NCBI GenBank assembly: GCA_964400675.1 | Contig: CAYNVO010000006.1 | Location: forward strand, 1-64,000 | Source of the DNA: 9FT-COMBO-48-23 sp964400675 | Lineage (GTDB): Bacteria > Chloroflexota > Dehalococcoidia > GIF9 > UBA5629 | Reading direction: 5' to 3' | Length of the DNA: 64,000 nt | Part shown: piece by piece, positions 9,051 to 18,438 of the stretch | Position numbering within the stretch: position 1 is the first letter of the stretch | How the letters are laid out: the number at the start of each line of letters is the position of its first letter | Made by a program: the position numbers and the translations under genes | The notes under the pieces: model-generated | Told to the model about the DNA's origin: nothing | Seen by the model: only the letters and a program-made list of their open reading frames with translations | Databases searched by the model: none

Positions 9051-9626
9051 ATGAAGATTCTGGCTATTGTCGGCAGCCCCAGACCTAAAGGCAATACCAG
9101 CTACCTTGTTGACCAGGCGCTTAAGGAAGCTGCTGCCCACGGTATTGAGACGGAGAAGATTATTTTGACTGAGTATCGAGTAAACCCATGCGATGGGCAT
9201 GCGAACTGTGCCTCGTTTTCAGCTTGCAAGCATGATGACGATGTCCCCATGATTCTGGATAAATTCATTAATGCAGACGGAATAATTCTGGGCAGTCCGG
9301 TCTATTACTACAATATGACCGCTCAGATGAAAGCCTTTGTTGATAGAAACTATTTTCTCTATACCCACGGAATTCCCAAGAAAATGTTCTGTGCCGGCTT
9401 GATAATTGTTGGTGGTGGTGCTGGGTTGGAGCATGCTTTCAGGGCGCTGAGACGGTTCGTTAAGCTATCCGCCGACATACCCGACGATAGAATAGTAACG
9501 CTCATGGGTTATGCCAATAAGCCAGGCGAGGTAAAAAGCGACCAGTCACTTATCGAGGAAGCGCGGAAGCTGGGTGGACGGATGGCGGATATATTGACGT
9601 CGGCCCAAAGCCAGAAACAAGCATAG
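9051..9626 (+). CDS. NADPH-dependent FMN reductase/iron-sulfur-flavoprotein-like
   Basis: 191 residues of the flavodoxin-like fold. The FMN-phosphate loop GSPRPKGNTSYL is near the N-terminus and GSPVYYYNMTAQMKAFVDR is the second FMN contact typical of this family. In iron-sulfur flavoproteins a compact CxxC region lies between them; here only CDGHANCASFSAC is present, so a cluster is possible but not certain. Probably handles two-electron transfer to a quinone or a ferredoxin-linked acceptor. ATG at 9051 is used, behind GGGGAG; the frame extends to 9021. Confidence 0.82.
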   Translation: MKILAIVGSPRPKGNTSYLVDQALKEAAAHGIETEKIILTEYRVNPCDGHANCASFSACKHDDDVPMILDKFINADGIILGSPVYYYNMTAQMKAFVDRNYFLYTHGIPKKMFCAGLIIVGGGAGLEHAFRALRRFVKLSADIPDDRIVTLMGYANKPGEVKSDQSLIEEARKLGGRMADILTSAQSQKQA

Positions 9627-9681
9627 CCATCTTGCTGTTTATTACCTGCCCTCACCCTTAAGTACGGCCATTGCCGGTTTG

Positions 9682-11508
9682 CTACGGTTCTTTGTCTGCT
9701 GTATGGCGTGCTCTAGCGCGTTGGTCCTGTGTCAGCAATCGCTTACGCAACCTGATGTTGCCAGGCGTCACCTCGATAAGTTCGTCATCGCCTATCATAC
9801 CCAGAGCTTCTTCAAGGCTGAATTTAAACGGTGGCGTCAGCTTAACAGCGATATCGGATGTAGAAGCACGGATGTTGGTCTGCTTTTTCTCTTTGGCAAC
9901 GTTGACTGCAAGGTCGGTTCCCCGGGCATTCATCCCCACTATCATGCCTTCGTATACCTGTGTGCCCGGTTCGATGAATGTTATACCTCTTCCCTGTGCA
10001 TTGTTTAGTCCGTAGGTAACAGCAGTGCCGTTTTCAGAAGCTACCAGCATGCCGCTGCGGGTTGAAACGATGTCTCCATACCAGGGTTCATATCCCAGCA
10101 ATAATGTGCTCATAATGCCATCACCCCGGGTGGCAGTTAAAAACGTGCTCCGAAAACCAATCAGTCCGCGAGTGGGGATGCGAAACTCCAGGCGCACATT
10201 ACCCCTGCCATCGTTGCGCATATTTGCCAATTTAGCCTGGCGCGAGCTTAAAATTTCCATAAGTGCACCTACATATTCTTCGCGCGTATCAATGGTCAGC
10301 TCTTCCACGGGTTCCATAAGCTTGCCATCTATTTCTTTGGTTATAACTTCAGGCTTTGAGATTTCAAACTCGTAATCCTGGCGGCGTATAGTTTCGATAA
10401 GTATGGCTAAGTGCAGCTCTCCTCTGCCGGATACCAGGAAAACATCAGGGGTTTCGGTATCTTGAACCCTCAGGCTGAGATTTGTTTCCAGTTCGCGGTA
10501 AAGCCTTTCACGTAGTTGCCTTGATGTGCCGTATTTCCCCTCTCTGCCGGCAAGCGGTGAACTATTAACGCCGAACATCATTTTTAATGTGGGTTCGCCT
10601 ATCTCTATGCGAGGTAAAGCATCCGGCTGGTCGGGGCTGGTTATGGTATCTCCTATGCTTACAGTTTCTATGCCGGTTATAGCCACAATTTCACCAGCGG
10701 CTGCCTCCTCTACCTCCGGACGGTCGAGGCCCATGAAGGTGAATACCTCGTTGACTTCGTAGTTATCCTTGCTGCCGTCACTCCCGATAACAGTGACCTT
10801 ATCATGCGGTCTAACGCTTCCGCGGTAAATTTTGCCGATGGCAAGTTTGCCTTTGTAGCTGCTATAGTCTAGGTTGGATACCAGCATCTGGAAAGGTCCG
10901 GACTCAATGCGAGGCGGCGGGACCTGGTGAAGTATAGATTCAAACAACGGTATAAGGTCTTCGCCTTCTTTCTCCGGGTCAGTGGTAGCTGTGCCATCCC
11001 TGGCGCTGGTGTATATTATGGGAAAATCGAGCTGCTCTGCGTCAGTGGCTAATTCCAGGAAGAGGTCCTGAGTCAGGTTAACCACCTCGGCAATCCTGGA
11101 ATTTTCCCTGTCTATTTTGTTAATGACCACAATCGGCTTCAGCCCCTTATCGAGGGCATGTTTCAGCACGAACCTGGTCTGGGGCATAGGTCCATCGATT
11201 GAATCAACCAGCAGCAGACAGCCGTCTGCCATATTCATGACTCGCTCTACTTCACCGCTGAAATCGGCATGGCCCGGAGTATCTATGATGTTTATCTTCA
11301 CGCCGCGATAGATTATCGCCGTGTTCTTGGCTAGAATGGTAATGCCCTTTTCCCGTTCCAGTGCATTCCTGTCAAGTATCAAATTGCCCACCTGCTGGTT
11401 ATCGCGGAAGATTTTGCTTTGTTTCAGCATCATATCAACCAGGCTTGTCTTGCCGTGGTCTACATGGGCGATTATGACTATGTTTCTTAAATCATTTCGA
11501 CAATTCAA
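9682..11508 (-). CDS. typA: Translational GTPase TypA/BipA
   Basis: 608 residues, the family norm. The G-domain motifs are all present: AHVDHGKTSL (P-loop), DTPGHADF and NKIDR, followed by the EF-G-like domains and the TypA-specific C-terminus (GRGITFIEPG near residue 510, then NIRASTSDIAVKLTPP). It is a ribosome-associated GTPase involved in 50S assembly and stress adaptation. The only suitable start in frame is TTG at 11508, with a weak ribosome site. Divergent from recN. Confidence 0.96.
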   Translation of the reverse strand: MNCRNDLRNIVIIAHVDHGKTSLVDMMLKQSKIFRDNQQVGNLILDRNALEREKGITILAKNTAIIYRGVKINIIDTPGHADFSGEVERVMNMADGCLLLVDSIDGPMPQTRFVLKHALDKGLKPIVVINKIDRENSRIAEVVNLTQDLFLELATDAEQLDFPIIYTSARDGTATTDPEKEGEDLIPLFESILHQVPPPRIESGPFQMLVSNLDYSSYKGKLAIGKIYRGSVRPHDKVTVIGSDGSKDNYEVNEVFTFMGLDRPEVEEAAAGEIVAITGIETVSIGDTITSPDQPDALPRIEIGEPTLKMMFGVNSSPLAGREGKYGTSRQLRERLYRELETNLSLRVQDTETPDVFLVSGRGELHLAILIETIRRQDYEFEISKPEVITKEIDGKLMEPVEELTIDTREEYVGALMEILSSRQAKLANMRNDGRGNVRLEFRIPTRGLIGFRSTFLTATRGDGIMSTLLLGYEPWYGDIVSTRSGMLVASENGTAVTYGLNNAQGRGITFIEPGTQVYEGMIVGMNARGTDLAVNVAKEKKQTNIRASTSDIAVKLTPPFKFSLEEALGMIGDDELIEVTPGNIRLRKRLLTQDQRARARHTADKEP

Positions 11509-11611
11509 GCTAATTCTCGTTTCTCCACGCTATATTTACTTACCGGCACAGCTATTTTAGAGTATTTTGTGTCGTGATAGCTAATTTCACTCCTGGATTG
11601 CCGGCGCAAGC

Positions 11612-11643
11612 CCCCAATGTAGCTACGCTCCTCGCGATGACAA
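11612..11643. repeat. Dispersed intergenic repeat unit between typA and recN
   Basis: The stretch with GATTGCCGGCGC just before it and GCTCCTCGCGATGACA at its right end has the same layout as the unit at about 3455-3490 (GATTGCCACG followed by GCTCCTCGTAATGAC). It lies in the divergent typA/recN gap and is non-coding. A related element at two unrelated sites in 64 kb suggests a dispersed family. Confidence 0.5.
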
Positions 11644-11733
11644 AAATGTACTGGACGGGTATATCGGCGTTTCCTTTTCGGCCACAAGTGGTAAAATATA
11701 AGACAGACAATTTCATTTGTCGGAGGCGGTGGT

Positions 11734-13491
11734 TTGTTACTGGAATTAAGAGTCAGGAATCTGGGAATCATTGAGAGCATAGACTGGAACCTGAGCAGTG
11801 GATTGAATGTTATTACTGGCGAGACGGGCGCCGGCAAGTCACTGGTCATTGACGCCGTGGAGACGCTGCTGGAAGGGAAGGTGGGTGAGGAGGTTATCCG
11901 ACATGGCAGCGACGAAGCCCGGATTGAAGGTGTTTTCACCTTGCCCGAAAGTGAAATCCTGCCGCAGCTAAGAGAACTCCTGGCAGAAAAGGGCCTAGAA
12001 TCCGATGAGGAGAACCTGGTTATCAGCTGCGAATCAAAGAGGCAGGGGCGCAGCGTTATCCGGGTTAACGGACATGCGGTGCCAAAAGCTGTTCTGCGCC
12101 AGATCGGATACCTGCTAATCGATATTCACGGTCAGAGCGAGCACCTGTCTCTGCTGGATACTAAATATCATCTGGACTTCCTGGATGCCTACGGTCATAA
12201 CATGGACTTGAGGCACAGTTTCAACGCCAAAGTAGCTGAGCTTAATAAATTGGAACAGGAGCTCAAGGCGCTGGTTGAATCGGAGAAAGATGCCGCTCGC
12301 CGCGAGGAGTTTCTGCGCTTTCAGCTTGATGAGATAAGAAAGGCAGAGCTGCGACCGGGTGAGGAGGAAGAGCTGGAAAAAGAACGGACTCTACTGTCTT
12401 CGGCTGAGAAGCTGAAGGCAATATCTTACGAAGCCTATCAGTCGCTATGTAAGGAAGACGCCTCGCATGATTCGGCTCCGGCTCTGGACAGACTGAATGA
12501 AGCGCTTGCGGTCATGAAGAAGCTCGTGGAACTCGACTCTACCCTCAGCCGGCAACTGAAGTACCTCGAAGAGACCGTGTACGGGGTTGAGGAGTTAGCG
12601 CGGGACATTCGCGCCTACAGCGAGAGACTGGAGCATAACCCGGAGCGGCTGGAAGAGGTGGAGATGCGTTTTGAGGTTATAAAAAACCTGAAGCGAAAGT
12701 ATGGACAGAACATCGCTGAAATACTGAGCTACCTGGAGAAGACTGAAAAGGAGCTGGAGGGGATATCCCGCTCTTCGGAGAGGCAGGCTGAGCTGGAGAA
12801 GATGCGCTCTGAGCTTAAGTCGGAAATGGGCAACATAGCCTCCGAGCTTTCCGCAGCACGCTCAGCGACGGCGGAGAAGTTGGTCGCCGAGGTGAAGAAG
12901 GAACTTCATGATTTAAGCATGTCGCAGGTTGAATTCGAGGTGTCCATAACCCGGGAGGAATCTGAGGAAGGTATTCCTCTACCTGACGGCAGAACCTATG
13001 CCTTTAACAACGAGGGAGTTGACGTGGTTGAGTTCATGGCTTCTACCAATCCCGGGGAGCCTGTCAAGCCTATCACCAAGATTGCCTCTACGGGTGAAAT
13101 CTCCCGTTTTACACTGGCGCTGAAATGCGCTCTGTCGGAGGTTGATAATATCCCTATTCTTATCTTCGATGAGATAGACATTGGCGTGGGAGGACGGAGC
13201 GGTGAGACAATCGGCAAGAAGCTGTGGGCATTAGCCCGGAATCACCAGGTGATTTGCGTAACCCATCTTCCCCAGATTGCTGCTTTTGCCGATGCCCACT
13301 ACAACGTTCATAAAGAAGAGTCAGACGCTCGAACTGTCAGCATGCTTCAGCCGGTTGAAGACGATGAGCGTACCAGGGAGATTGCCGTCATGCTTGGCGG
13401 TCCGCAGTACACTGAGGTTACCCTGACTGACGCCCGTGTCGTGATGCACAGGGCACAGTCCTGGAAGCAGGACAAGAGCCAGGTCTATTGA
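11734..13491 (+). CDS. recN: DNA repair protein RecN
   Basis: 585 residues, family length. Walker A is GETGAGKSLV (about residue 29), long coiled-coil regions occupy residues 150-380, the ABC signature region is STGEISRFTLALK and Walker B is ILIFDEIDIGVGG. RecN is an SMC-like ATPase acting in double-strand-break repair. The start is TTG at 11734, spaced behind GTCGGAGG. Its last 106 coding bases before the terminal codons are duplicated elsewhere in the window (see 24673 and 21353). Confidence 0.96.
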   Translation: MLLELRVRNLGIIESIDWNLSSGLNVITGETGAGKSLVIDAVETLLEGKVGEEVIRHGSDEARIEGVFTLPESEILPQLRELLAEKGLESDEENLVISCESKRQGRSVIRVNGHAVPKAVLRQIGYLLIDIHGQSEHLSLLDTKYHLDFLDAYGHNMDLRHSFNAKVAELNKLEQELKALVESEKDAARREEFLRFQLDEIRKAELRPGEEEELEKERTLLSSAEKLKAISYEAYQSLCKEDASHDSAPALDRLNEALAVMKKLVELDSTLSRQLKYLEETVYGVEELARDIRAYSERLEHNPERLEEVEMRFEVIKNLKRKYGQNIAEILSYLEKTEKELEGISRSSERQAELEKMRSELKSEMGNIASELSAARSATAEKLVAEVKKELHDLSMSQVEFEVSITREESEEGIPLPDGRTYAFNNEGVDVVEFMASTNPGEPVKPITKIASTGEISRFTLALKCALSEVDNIPILIFDEIDIGVGGRSGETIGKKLWALARNHQVICVTHLPQIAAFADAHYNVHKEESDARTVSMLQPVEDDERTREIAVMLGGPQYTEVTLTDARVVMHRAQSWKQDKSQVY

Positions 13492-13537
13492 AAGAACAAA
13501 GGCTCTCATATTCTACCATGCAAGGCAAGCAGTACAG

Positions 13538-14797
13538 TCACTTAAATTGAGACCCATCTAATATAACTGTTTGCCTGCTTCCTGCCTTGATTGCCTTGAC
13601 TCCATCGGCTGAGAGCATGCCCTTTTGCTCCAGCTCTTCTATGGTCTGCTGTATAGTCTGGGTTAGAGGGCGGTTGCCCAGCCTTTCCGTGATGGCGTGG
13701 GCTTGTGCTAGTGCCTTGGCAGCGGCGTCTGTTTTGCCAGAGCGTGCTTCCTCGACTGCCTGCTCAATTAGGTTCTGGGCGTTAAGCTGGTTGAAGTAGC
13801 CAATGATCTCTCTGTCCACGCTGCCGCACAGGTCAGGAGAACACGTGTATTCCACAATTATGTCCCTCGTCTCAACCCTGTCCTTGATGTGCAGGCTTGG
13901 AATGCTGTATGTAATGGCTGCTCGTGCAATTGTTATCTGCCCCGACGGTCGCGCTGGGAGTTTCAATTTGGCGCCAAAGACAGCCGGCTCGTCTTTCTTC
14001 AGATTGCCTAAATCCACTGCAATAGTGCTTCCTTCATCCTCTATCCGCGGCTGCAATTTAACACTGCTGGGGAAAATGCGGTATATGCTTTCCAGTGTTA
14101 CATCTTTTGAAAGGTTAAGGCTAAGTGTTACGTTTGATAAAGCTCCAGCCGAAGCATCGCTTATCTCTCTCTGGAAGATATCACTTATTTGCTCGGGGGT
14201 CTTGAGGTGGAAAAAGCTGCCCAGCGTGGCACTGGAAATGTCATCGAGCAAATATTCGTTATACTTTTCGCCGATGCCCAAGGTTGAAATCACAACGTTA
14301 TTGTCCTTCTCCTGCAATGCGATAGTTCGGCACCAATCCTCGCCTTCGGTTTCTCCGTCGGTCAGGATAATCATTCGATTGGCTTTACCGGAAAACCCGG
14401 CTTTGCGCATTTCCCTTATCCCCATCTCCATGCCATACTGCATACGGGTTCCACTGAGCGTTCGGATTTTATCCAGAGCATAAAAGATGGCGGCATTGTT
14501 AGAGCCTTTTGTGCTGGGAACTATGGCTTCGGCTTCGTCACTGAAGGTGATGATTGACACCCAGTCGTCTTCAGAGAGCGATGTGACAACGAGTTTAGCC
14601 GCCTCAACGGCATACTTAATCTTCTGACCTTTCATTGACCCGCTCACGTCTATAACAAGGCTGATATTGAGCGGTAATGAACGCAGTCCCGTTGATATAT
14701 TTGGCACTGCCTCTATTAGCAGGTAGGCTAAAGAGCCAGCCATATTTTCCATGGCGTAACGCCGTGCCAGTTTGCACTCAATGGTCAGTTCAGCCAT
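13538..14797 (-). CDS. von Willebrand factor A domain protein
   Basis: 419 residues. A short N-terminal segment leads into a VWA domain (residues about 43-215) with an intact MIDAS: DVSGSMKG, the threonine region in SGTRMQYG, and LTDGETEG. The rest is a beta-rich region (215-330) and a helical tail. No signal peptide is visible, so it is likely cytoplasmic and binds a protein partner through a metal ion. It sits at the end of a same-strand run with a PP2C phosphatase and a Ser/Thr kinase, suggesting a partner or target in that phosphosignalling system. Converges with recN. Confidence 0.85.
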   Translation of the reverse strand: MAELTIECKLARRYAMENMAGSLAYLLIEAVPNISTGLRSLPLNISLVIDVSGSMKGQKIKYAVEAAKLVVTSLSEDDWVSIITFSDEAEAIVPSTKGSNNAAIFYALDKIRTLSGTRMQYGMEMGIREMRKAGFSGKANRMIILTDGETEGEDWCRTIALQEKDNNVVISTLGIGEKYNEYLLDDISSATLGSFFHLKTPEQISDIFQREISDASAGALSNVTLSLNLSKDVTLESIYRIFPSSVKLQPRIEDEGSTIAVDLGNLKKDEPAVFGAKLKLPARPSGQITIARAAITYSIPSLHIKDRVETRDIIVEYTCSPDLCGSVDREIIGYFNQLNAQNLIEQAVEEARSGKTDAAAKALAQAHAITERLGNRPLTQTIQQTIEELEQKGMLSADGVKAIKAGSRQTVILDGSQFK

Positions 14798-14932
14798 GCT
14801 TCATGCCTCCTTAGTTGGAAACATCTCCACTATTTGACCCGTTTTTAACATATCACTACTGGTTAGAAATTACAAGATAGGGAAGCCGCTAACTCTGATT
14901 TGTCCATTATTATGTATCATGAACCACCCAGC

Positions 14933-15763
14933 TTATCTGGAATCCGCCTGGCTTTTTGGCTGAATATCCTTGTTTTTGCCCGCTTTCGCGCTGACCACTA
15001 TAAGGCTGATATTATCTTCCCCCCCTCTCAAATTAGCCAGAAGGATTAAATCTCGACATGTGCTATGAGCGTCATCGCCCTTGTGTATGTAATCTAGAAT
15101 CTCGTCGTCAGTGACGTGTCCTGTTAGCCCATCCGTGCAAAAAACCAGGCTATCACCATTCTGTAAAATTAAATAGTCCTTTTTACCGCTCTGGCCGTAT
15201 GTGTCGATGGCGACCTCAGCTGAAGTCCCCAGACATCGGAAAATTTTCCCCCGGTCAGGATGCGTTTTGGCTTCCTCAGGGGTAATCATACCCGCTTTCA
15301 GCAGTTGCGCCACCACAGAATGGTCCTCCGTTAGCTGTTTTATGCCTCCTTTTCTTATCAGGTAGGCGCGGCTGTCACCCACGTGCCCCAGATACAGCCT
15401 GTCTTCCAGCCTCAGCCCGAGTGTGACGGTAGTCCCCATGGAAGACAACTGCGGGTTACTGCAAGCTCTGGCATGGATTTCGGCATTGGCTTTATCAATG
15501 GCTTGCTTGACGAAGAGAGAAGGAGATGGCGCACCTTTTGCCTCTCTGAACTTGTCCAACAACGTTGTTGATATTATCCGCACTGCCATTTTGCTGGCAA
15601 CCTCTCCAGCCTGGTGTCCGCCCATGCCGTCGGCAACAATATATATACCTAAAGACACCGTCTCCGGCGTTATGGGCAGGCTGGTTTCCAGCACGAAAGA
15701 GCTGTCCTCGTTGTTCTCCCTGACCATGCCCGGGTTGGTTAAAGTTGCTGTGTCGAATATCAA
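14933..15763 (-). CDS. PP2C-family serine/threonine phosphatase
   Basis: 276 residues. All PP2C metal-binding motifs are visible: RENNEDS, VADGMGGHQAGEVAS, GDSRAYLIRKG, CTDGLTGHVTDDE and GGEDNISLIVV. It should remove phosphate from Ser/Thr residues, most likely opposing the kinase encoded directly upstream on the same strand. Cytoplasmic, no membrane segment. Its stop and the next gene's start are about 135 bases apart, so the VWA gene may have its own promoter. Confidence 0.93.
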   Translation of the reverse strand: MIFDTATLTNPGMVRENNEDSSFVLETSLPITPETVSLGIYIVADGMGGHQAGEVASKMAVRIISTTLLDKFREAKGAPSPSLFVKQAIDKANAEIHARACSNPQLSSMGTTVTLGLRLEDRLYLGHVGDSRAYLIRKGGIKQLTEDHSVVAQLLKAGMITPEEAKTHPDRGKIFRCLGTSAEVAIDTYGQSGKKDYLILQNGDSLVFCTDGLTGHVTDDEILDYIHKGDDAHSTCRDLILLANLRGGEDNISLIVVSAKAGKNKDIQPKSQADSR

Positions 15764-15801
15764 CTGCTTTCCTTCGTTAGTTCAGCTTCTGGCTGCTTGC
15801 T

Positions 15802-18267
15802 TTATTGCGTAAACCGCAGGGTGTGCGCTATCTCCGAAGCCAGTGCCTCATTATAAGGCTCGAACGAGTCTATAGTATATACATCTATACGAATCAGATT
15901 GTCTCCCTTAATTGCATCAATGCAGTAAACAGTTATTTTATAATTGGTTACAGATGTGTATTCTGCCTTGTACGTGTAAGCTTTGCTGCCATCTGATAGA
16001 GTTTCCTCTTTGATGTCAGAGGTCACTTTGGGCATTGTATTGCCCGTCAACTTGAATGATTCAACAATCCATTCTTTGGTTACAGCCTCAGGCTTATCGT
16101 AGACCATGCAAACTACGCCGGGAACATAGTTTTCTACTTGAAATGCAGCCAGCTGGATATCAGGAACTGTTATGATATTTGGATTCGGTGGCCAGTTGTT
16201 GGGATACTGAATTGAGAAGCCGTACTCATCATTGGTATATGTCTTGGCTTTGAACGACAGCTCGGCTGGGGATGGTGGTGCTGGTGGTGGGCTAGTAGTG
16301 GGTGTTGGAGCAGGTTGTGGGGATTCAGGTGGTGGTGCTGAAGTTGGCTGTGTTGACGGCGGTGATGTAAATCGCAGGGTGTGCGCTATCTGCGAAAACA
16401 GGGCTTCATCATATTCAGCGAACTGTGCGACAGTATATACCAGAATGCGAATTCGCTTCCCGTCCTTATCTGCCTCAAGAGCGTAAGCCTCAACGTCGTA
16501 CCCCGTCGTGGCGATATAGTTAACTTTGTATCCTATGGCTTTGCTGCCGTCTGGCAGAGTCACCTCTTGCAGGTCAGATTTGACTTTAACTCCCCCAAAA
16601 CCCAGTTTATTGAACGATGCCACAATCCACTCTTCAGTTACGGGCGCATCCGCTTCAAGGGCACGAATGGCTACGCCCGGAACAAAGTCTGCTACACTGA
16701 AGTAAACCACGTTCTCAGGTTGCGTAACCATATCCGGGCGCGCTACCCAATTCTCTGGATACTGAAGCGAGAAGCCATACTCGTCATTCACATACTCTTT
16801 CCAGTCTTTCTCGGCGATCCAGGTGGTGAAGGTGCTATCTCCCGATACGATTTCATTCCCGCTCTTGTCTGTTGACTTAACTCTGAAGTGATAGGCGGTG
16901 TTTGGCTGCAGCCCGGTCAGCTCGACGCTGTGGCTGGTCGTCAATGCGCCATCGGTTGCCGCCAGCTTGCCGTAAGCATCGGTTTCTCCGTATTCAACCT
17001 GTCCTGCGGCGTCCTCATCGGTTTCCCAGGTTATGGTGGCGGTCTCGCCGGTGTACCCAGCCACATTTACTTGGGAAATCAGCGGCGGTGTTGTATCCGG
17101 TGGGGGTGTTGTTGTCTCCGTCGGTGGTGTTGCTGTCTCTGGCGGTGGTGTTGCTGTCTCCGGCGACGATGTTGACGGTTGGGTAAGCGGATGACCGGAT
17201 ATGAAATAGATACCGCCGGCGCCGGCAATCAGGAACAGGATGATGCCCAGGCTTATTGCAGCCCATCTTAAAGATATCTTTGGTTTCGGCTTACCGATGG
17301 ACTTTGGCTTGGTTTCAACCTTTAAAGCTGGCGTCTTCTTGGCTTTAACCTCTACCTGCTCCAGATTCCTCAGGGCTTCGCCAAACTCTGCTGCTGAAGA
17401 GTATCTGTCGTTTATGTTCAGTTGAAGGGCTTTCTGCAGAACAGCCTCGAGTTGCGGGGATACGGCAGGGTTCCTGGTTCTTATAGGCGGGAAGGCTGGG
17501 TTGAAGTCTTCCTTTTGTGGCGCCTGCCTGGTGGTATATCCCCGGGACAAAGGTAGAAAGCCGGTCAGCATGTAGTATATGGTAGCACCCAGGGCGAAGA
17601 TATCAGACCGGAATTCCGGCTTGCCCTGCCACTGCTCCGGCGGGGTGTAGCCGTATTTGCCGATGCCCACAGTGCCACCTGGGGCGATATATCTGAACTC
17701 GCGCAAAGTGCCGAAGTCGATAAACTTGATTGAGCCCTCACCTGTCAGCATGATGTTATCCGGACTTATATCCCGGTGGACTATTCCCTCATTGTGTAGG
17801 TAGCTGACGACATCGCAGATGGAGATAGCCCAGTTAACCACTTCCTTCTCGGTAAGATGTCCCCGATGCTCCTTGAAAACTTCGCTTAGGGTTTTTCCGT
17901 GTATGCGTTCAACGACTAGGAAGTAGTAGCCGCCGTCTATGAAATGGTCGAGAATCATAGCCACGTTGGGATGGTCCAGCCTTGACATTCTCAGGGCTTC
18001 TTCTTCCAGCTTCTTGCGGTGGTCGTCGGACTTGATGGGCTCTTTAACCTGTTTGACTATGCAGATGCGGTCATAAAGCCTCTTATCCGTTGCCAGGTAG
18101 ACATAGCCCATGCCGCCGCTGTGAACCAGTTCCTGAATCTCGTACCTGGTCTGCAGGACTTCGCCCGGGTTTATGATTGGGGTGGTGATGGGAAGGATGA
18201 AGCCACAGGTGCGACATACCTCATCGCCTGTCTGATATGGGCTGTTACAGTTGGGGCAATTGTTCAT
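15802..18267 (-). CDS. Membrane Ser/Thr protein kinase with extracellular repeats
   Basis: 821 residues. A zinc ribbon (CPNC at residue 4, CRTCG near 18) precedes a Hanks-type kinase domain (about 40-300) with HSGGMGYVYLAT, the lysine in CIVKQVKE, and IKFIDFGTLRE. The catalytic loop reads HRDISPDN instead of the common HRDLKPEN. A transmembrane helix follows (about 330-355), then a proline/threonine-rich spacer, an FN3-like domain (TPPLISQVNVAGYT onward) and two copies of a module beginning NDEYGFS(L/I)QYP, at about 490 and 680, joined by a proline-rich linker. The outer part may sense a ligand or the envelope. Likely partner of the adjacent phosphatase and the divergent FHA transporter. Confidence 0.92.
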   Translation of the reverse strand: MNNCPNCNSPYQTGDEVCRTCGFILPITTPIINPGEVLQTRYEIQELVHSGGMGYVYLATDKRLYDRICIVKQVKEPIKSDDHRKKLEEEALRMSRLDHPNVAMILDHFIDGGYYFLVVERIHGKTLSEVFKEHRGHLTEKEVVNWAISICDVVSYLHNEGIVHRDISPDNIMLTGEGSIKFIDFGTLREFRYIAPGGTVGIGKYGYTPPEQWQGKPEFRSDIFALGATIYYMLTGFLPLSRGYTTRQAPQKEDFNPAFPPIRTRNPAVSPQLEAVLQKALQLNINDRYSSAAEFGEALRNLEQVEVKAKKTPALKVETKPKSIGKPKPKISLRWAAISLGIILFLIAGAGGIYFISGHPLTQPSTSSPETATPPPETATPPTETTTPPPDTTPPLISQVNVAGYTGETATITWETDEDAAGQVEYGETDAYGKLAATDGALTTSHSVELTGLQPNTAYHFRVKSTDKSGNEIVSGDSTFTTWIAEKDWKEYVNDEYGFSLQYPENWVARPDMVTQPENVVYFSVADFVPGVAIRALEADAPVTEEWIVASFNKLGFGGVKVKSDLQEVTLPDGSKAIGYKVNYIATTGYDVEAYALEADKDGKRIRILVYTVAQFAEYDEALFSQIAHTLRFTSPPSTQPTSAPPPESPQPAPTPTTSPPPAPPSPAELSFKAKTYTNDEYGFSIQYPNNWPPNPNIITVPDIQLAAFQVENYVPGVVCMVYDKPEAVTKEWIVESFKLTGNTMPKVTSDIKEETLSDGSKAYTYKAEYTSVTNYKITVYCIDAIKGDNLIRIDVYTIDSFEPYNEALASEIAHTLRFTQ

Positions 18268-18367
18268 GGACCGACTTTACCGGCTCAATTTTACCTCGAT
18301 ACTAACTAATTCGCAATACCTTAGCCTCTGATTTTTGTGATTTTAGGAGGACAATAGGCGTATGTGC

Positions 18368-18396
18368 TTGACAGTTTTGCGGCGAGAAACTAATAT
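18368..18396 (+). promoter_or_regulatory. Sigma-70-type promoter of the FHA-ABC gene
   Basis: TTGACA at 18368-18373, a 17-base spacer and TAATAT at 18391-18396, about 40 bases before the start codon of the FHA-ABC transporter, in the gap divergent from the kinase gene. Confidence 0.65.
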
Positions 18397-18438
18397 GAGG
18401 CTGGCATGTTTGAGCACGTCCACGCTTAATGATAGGTG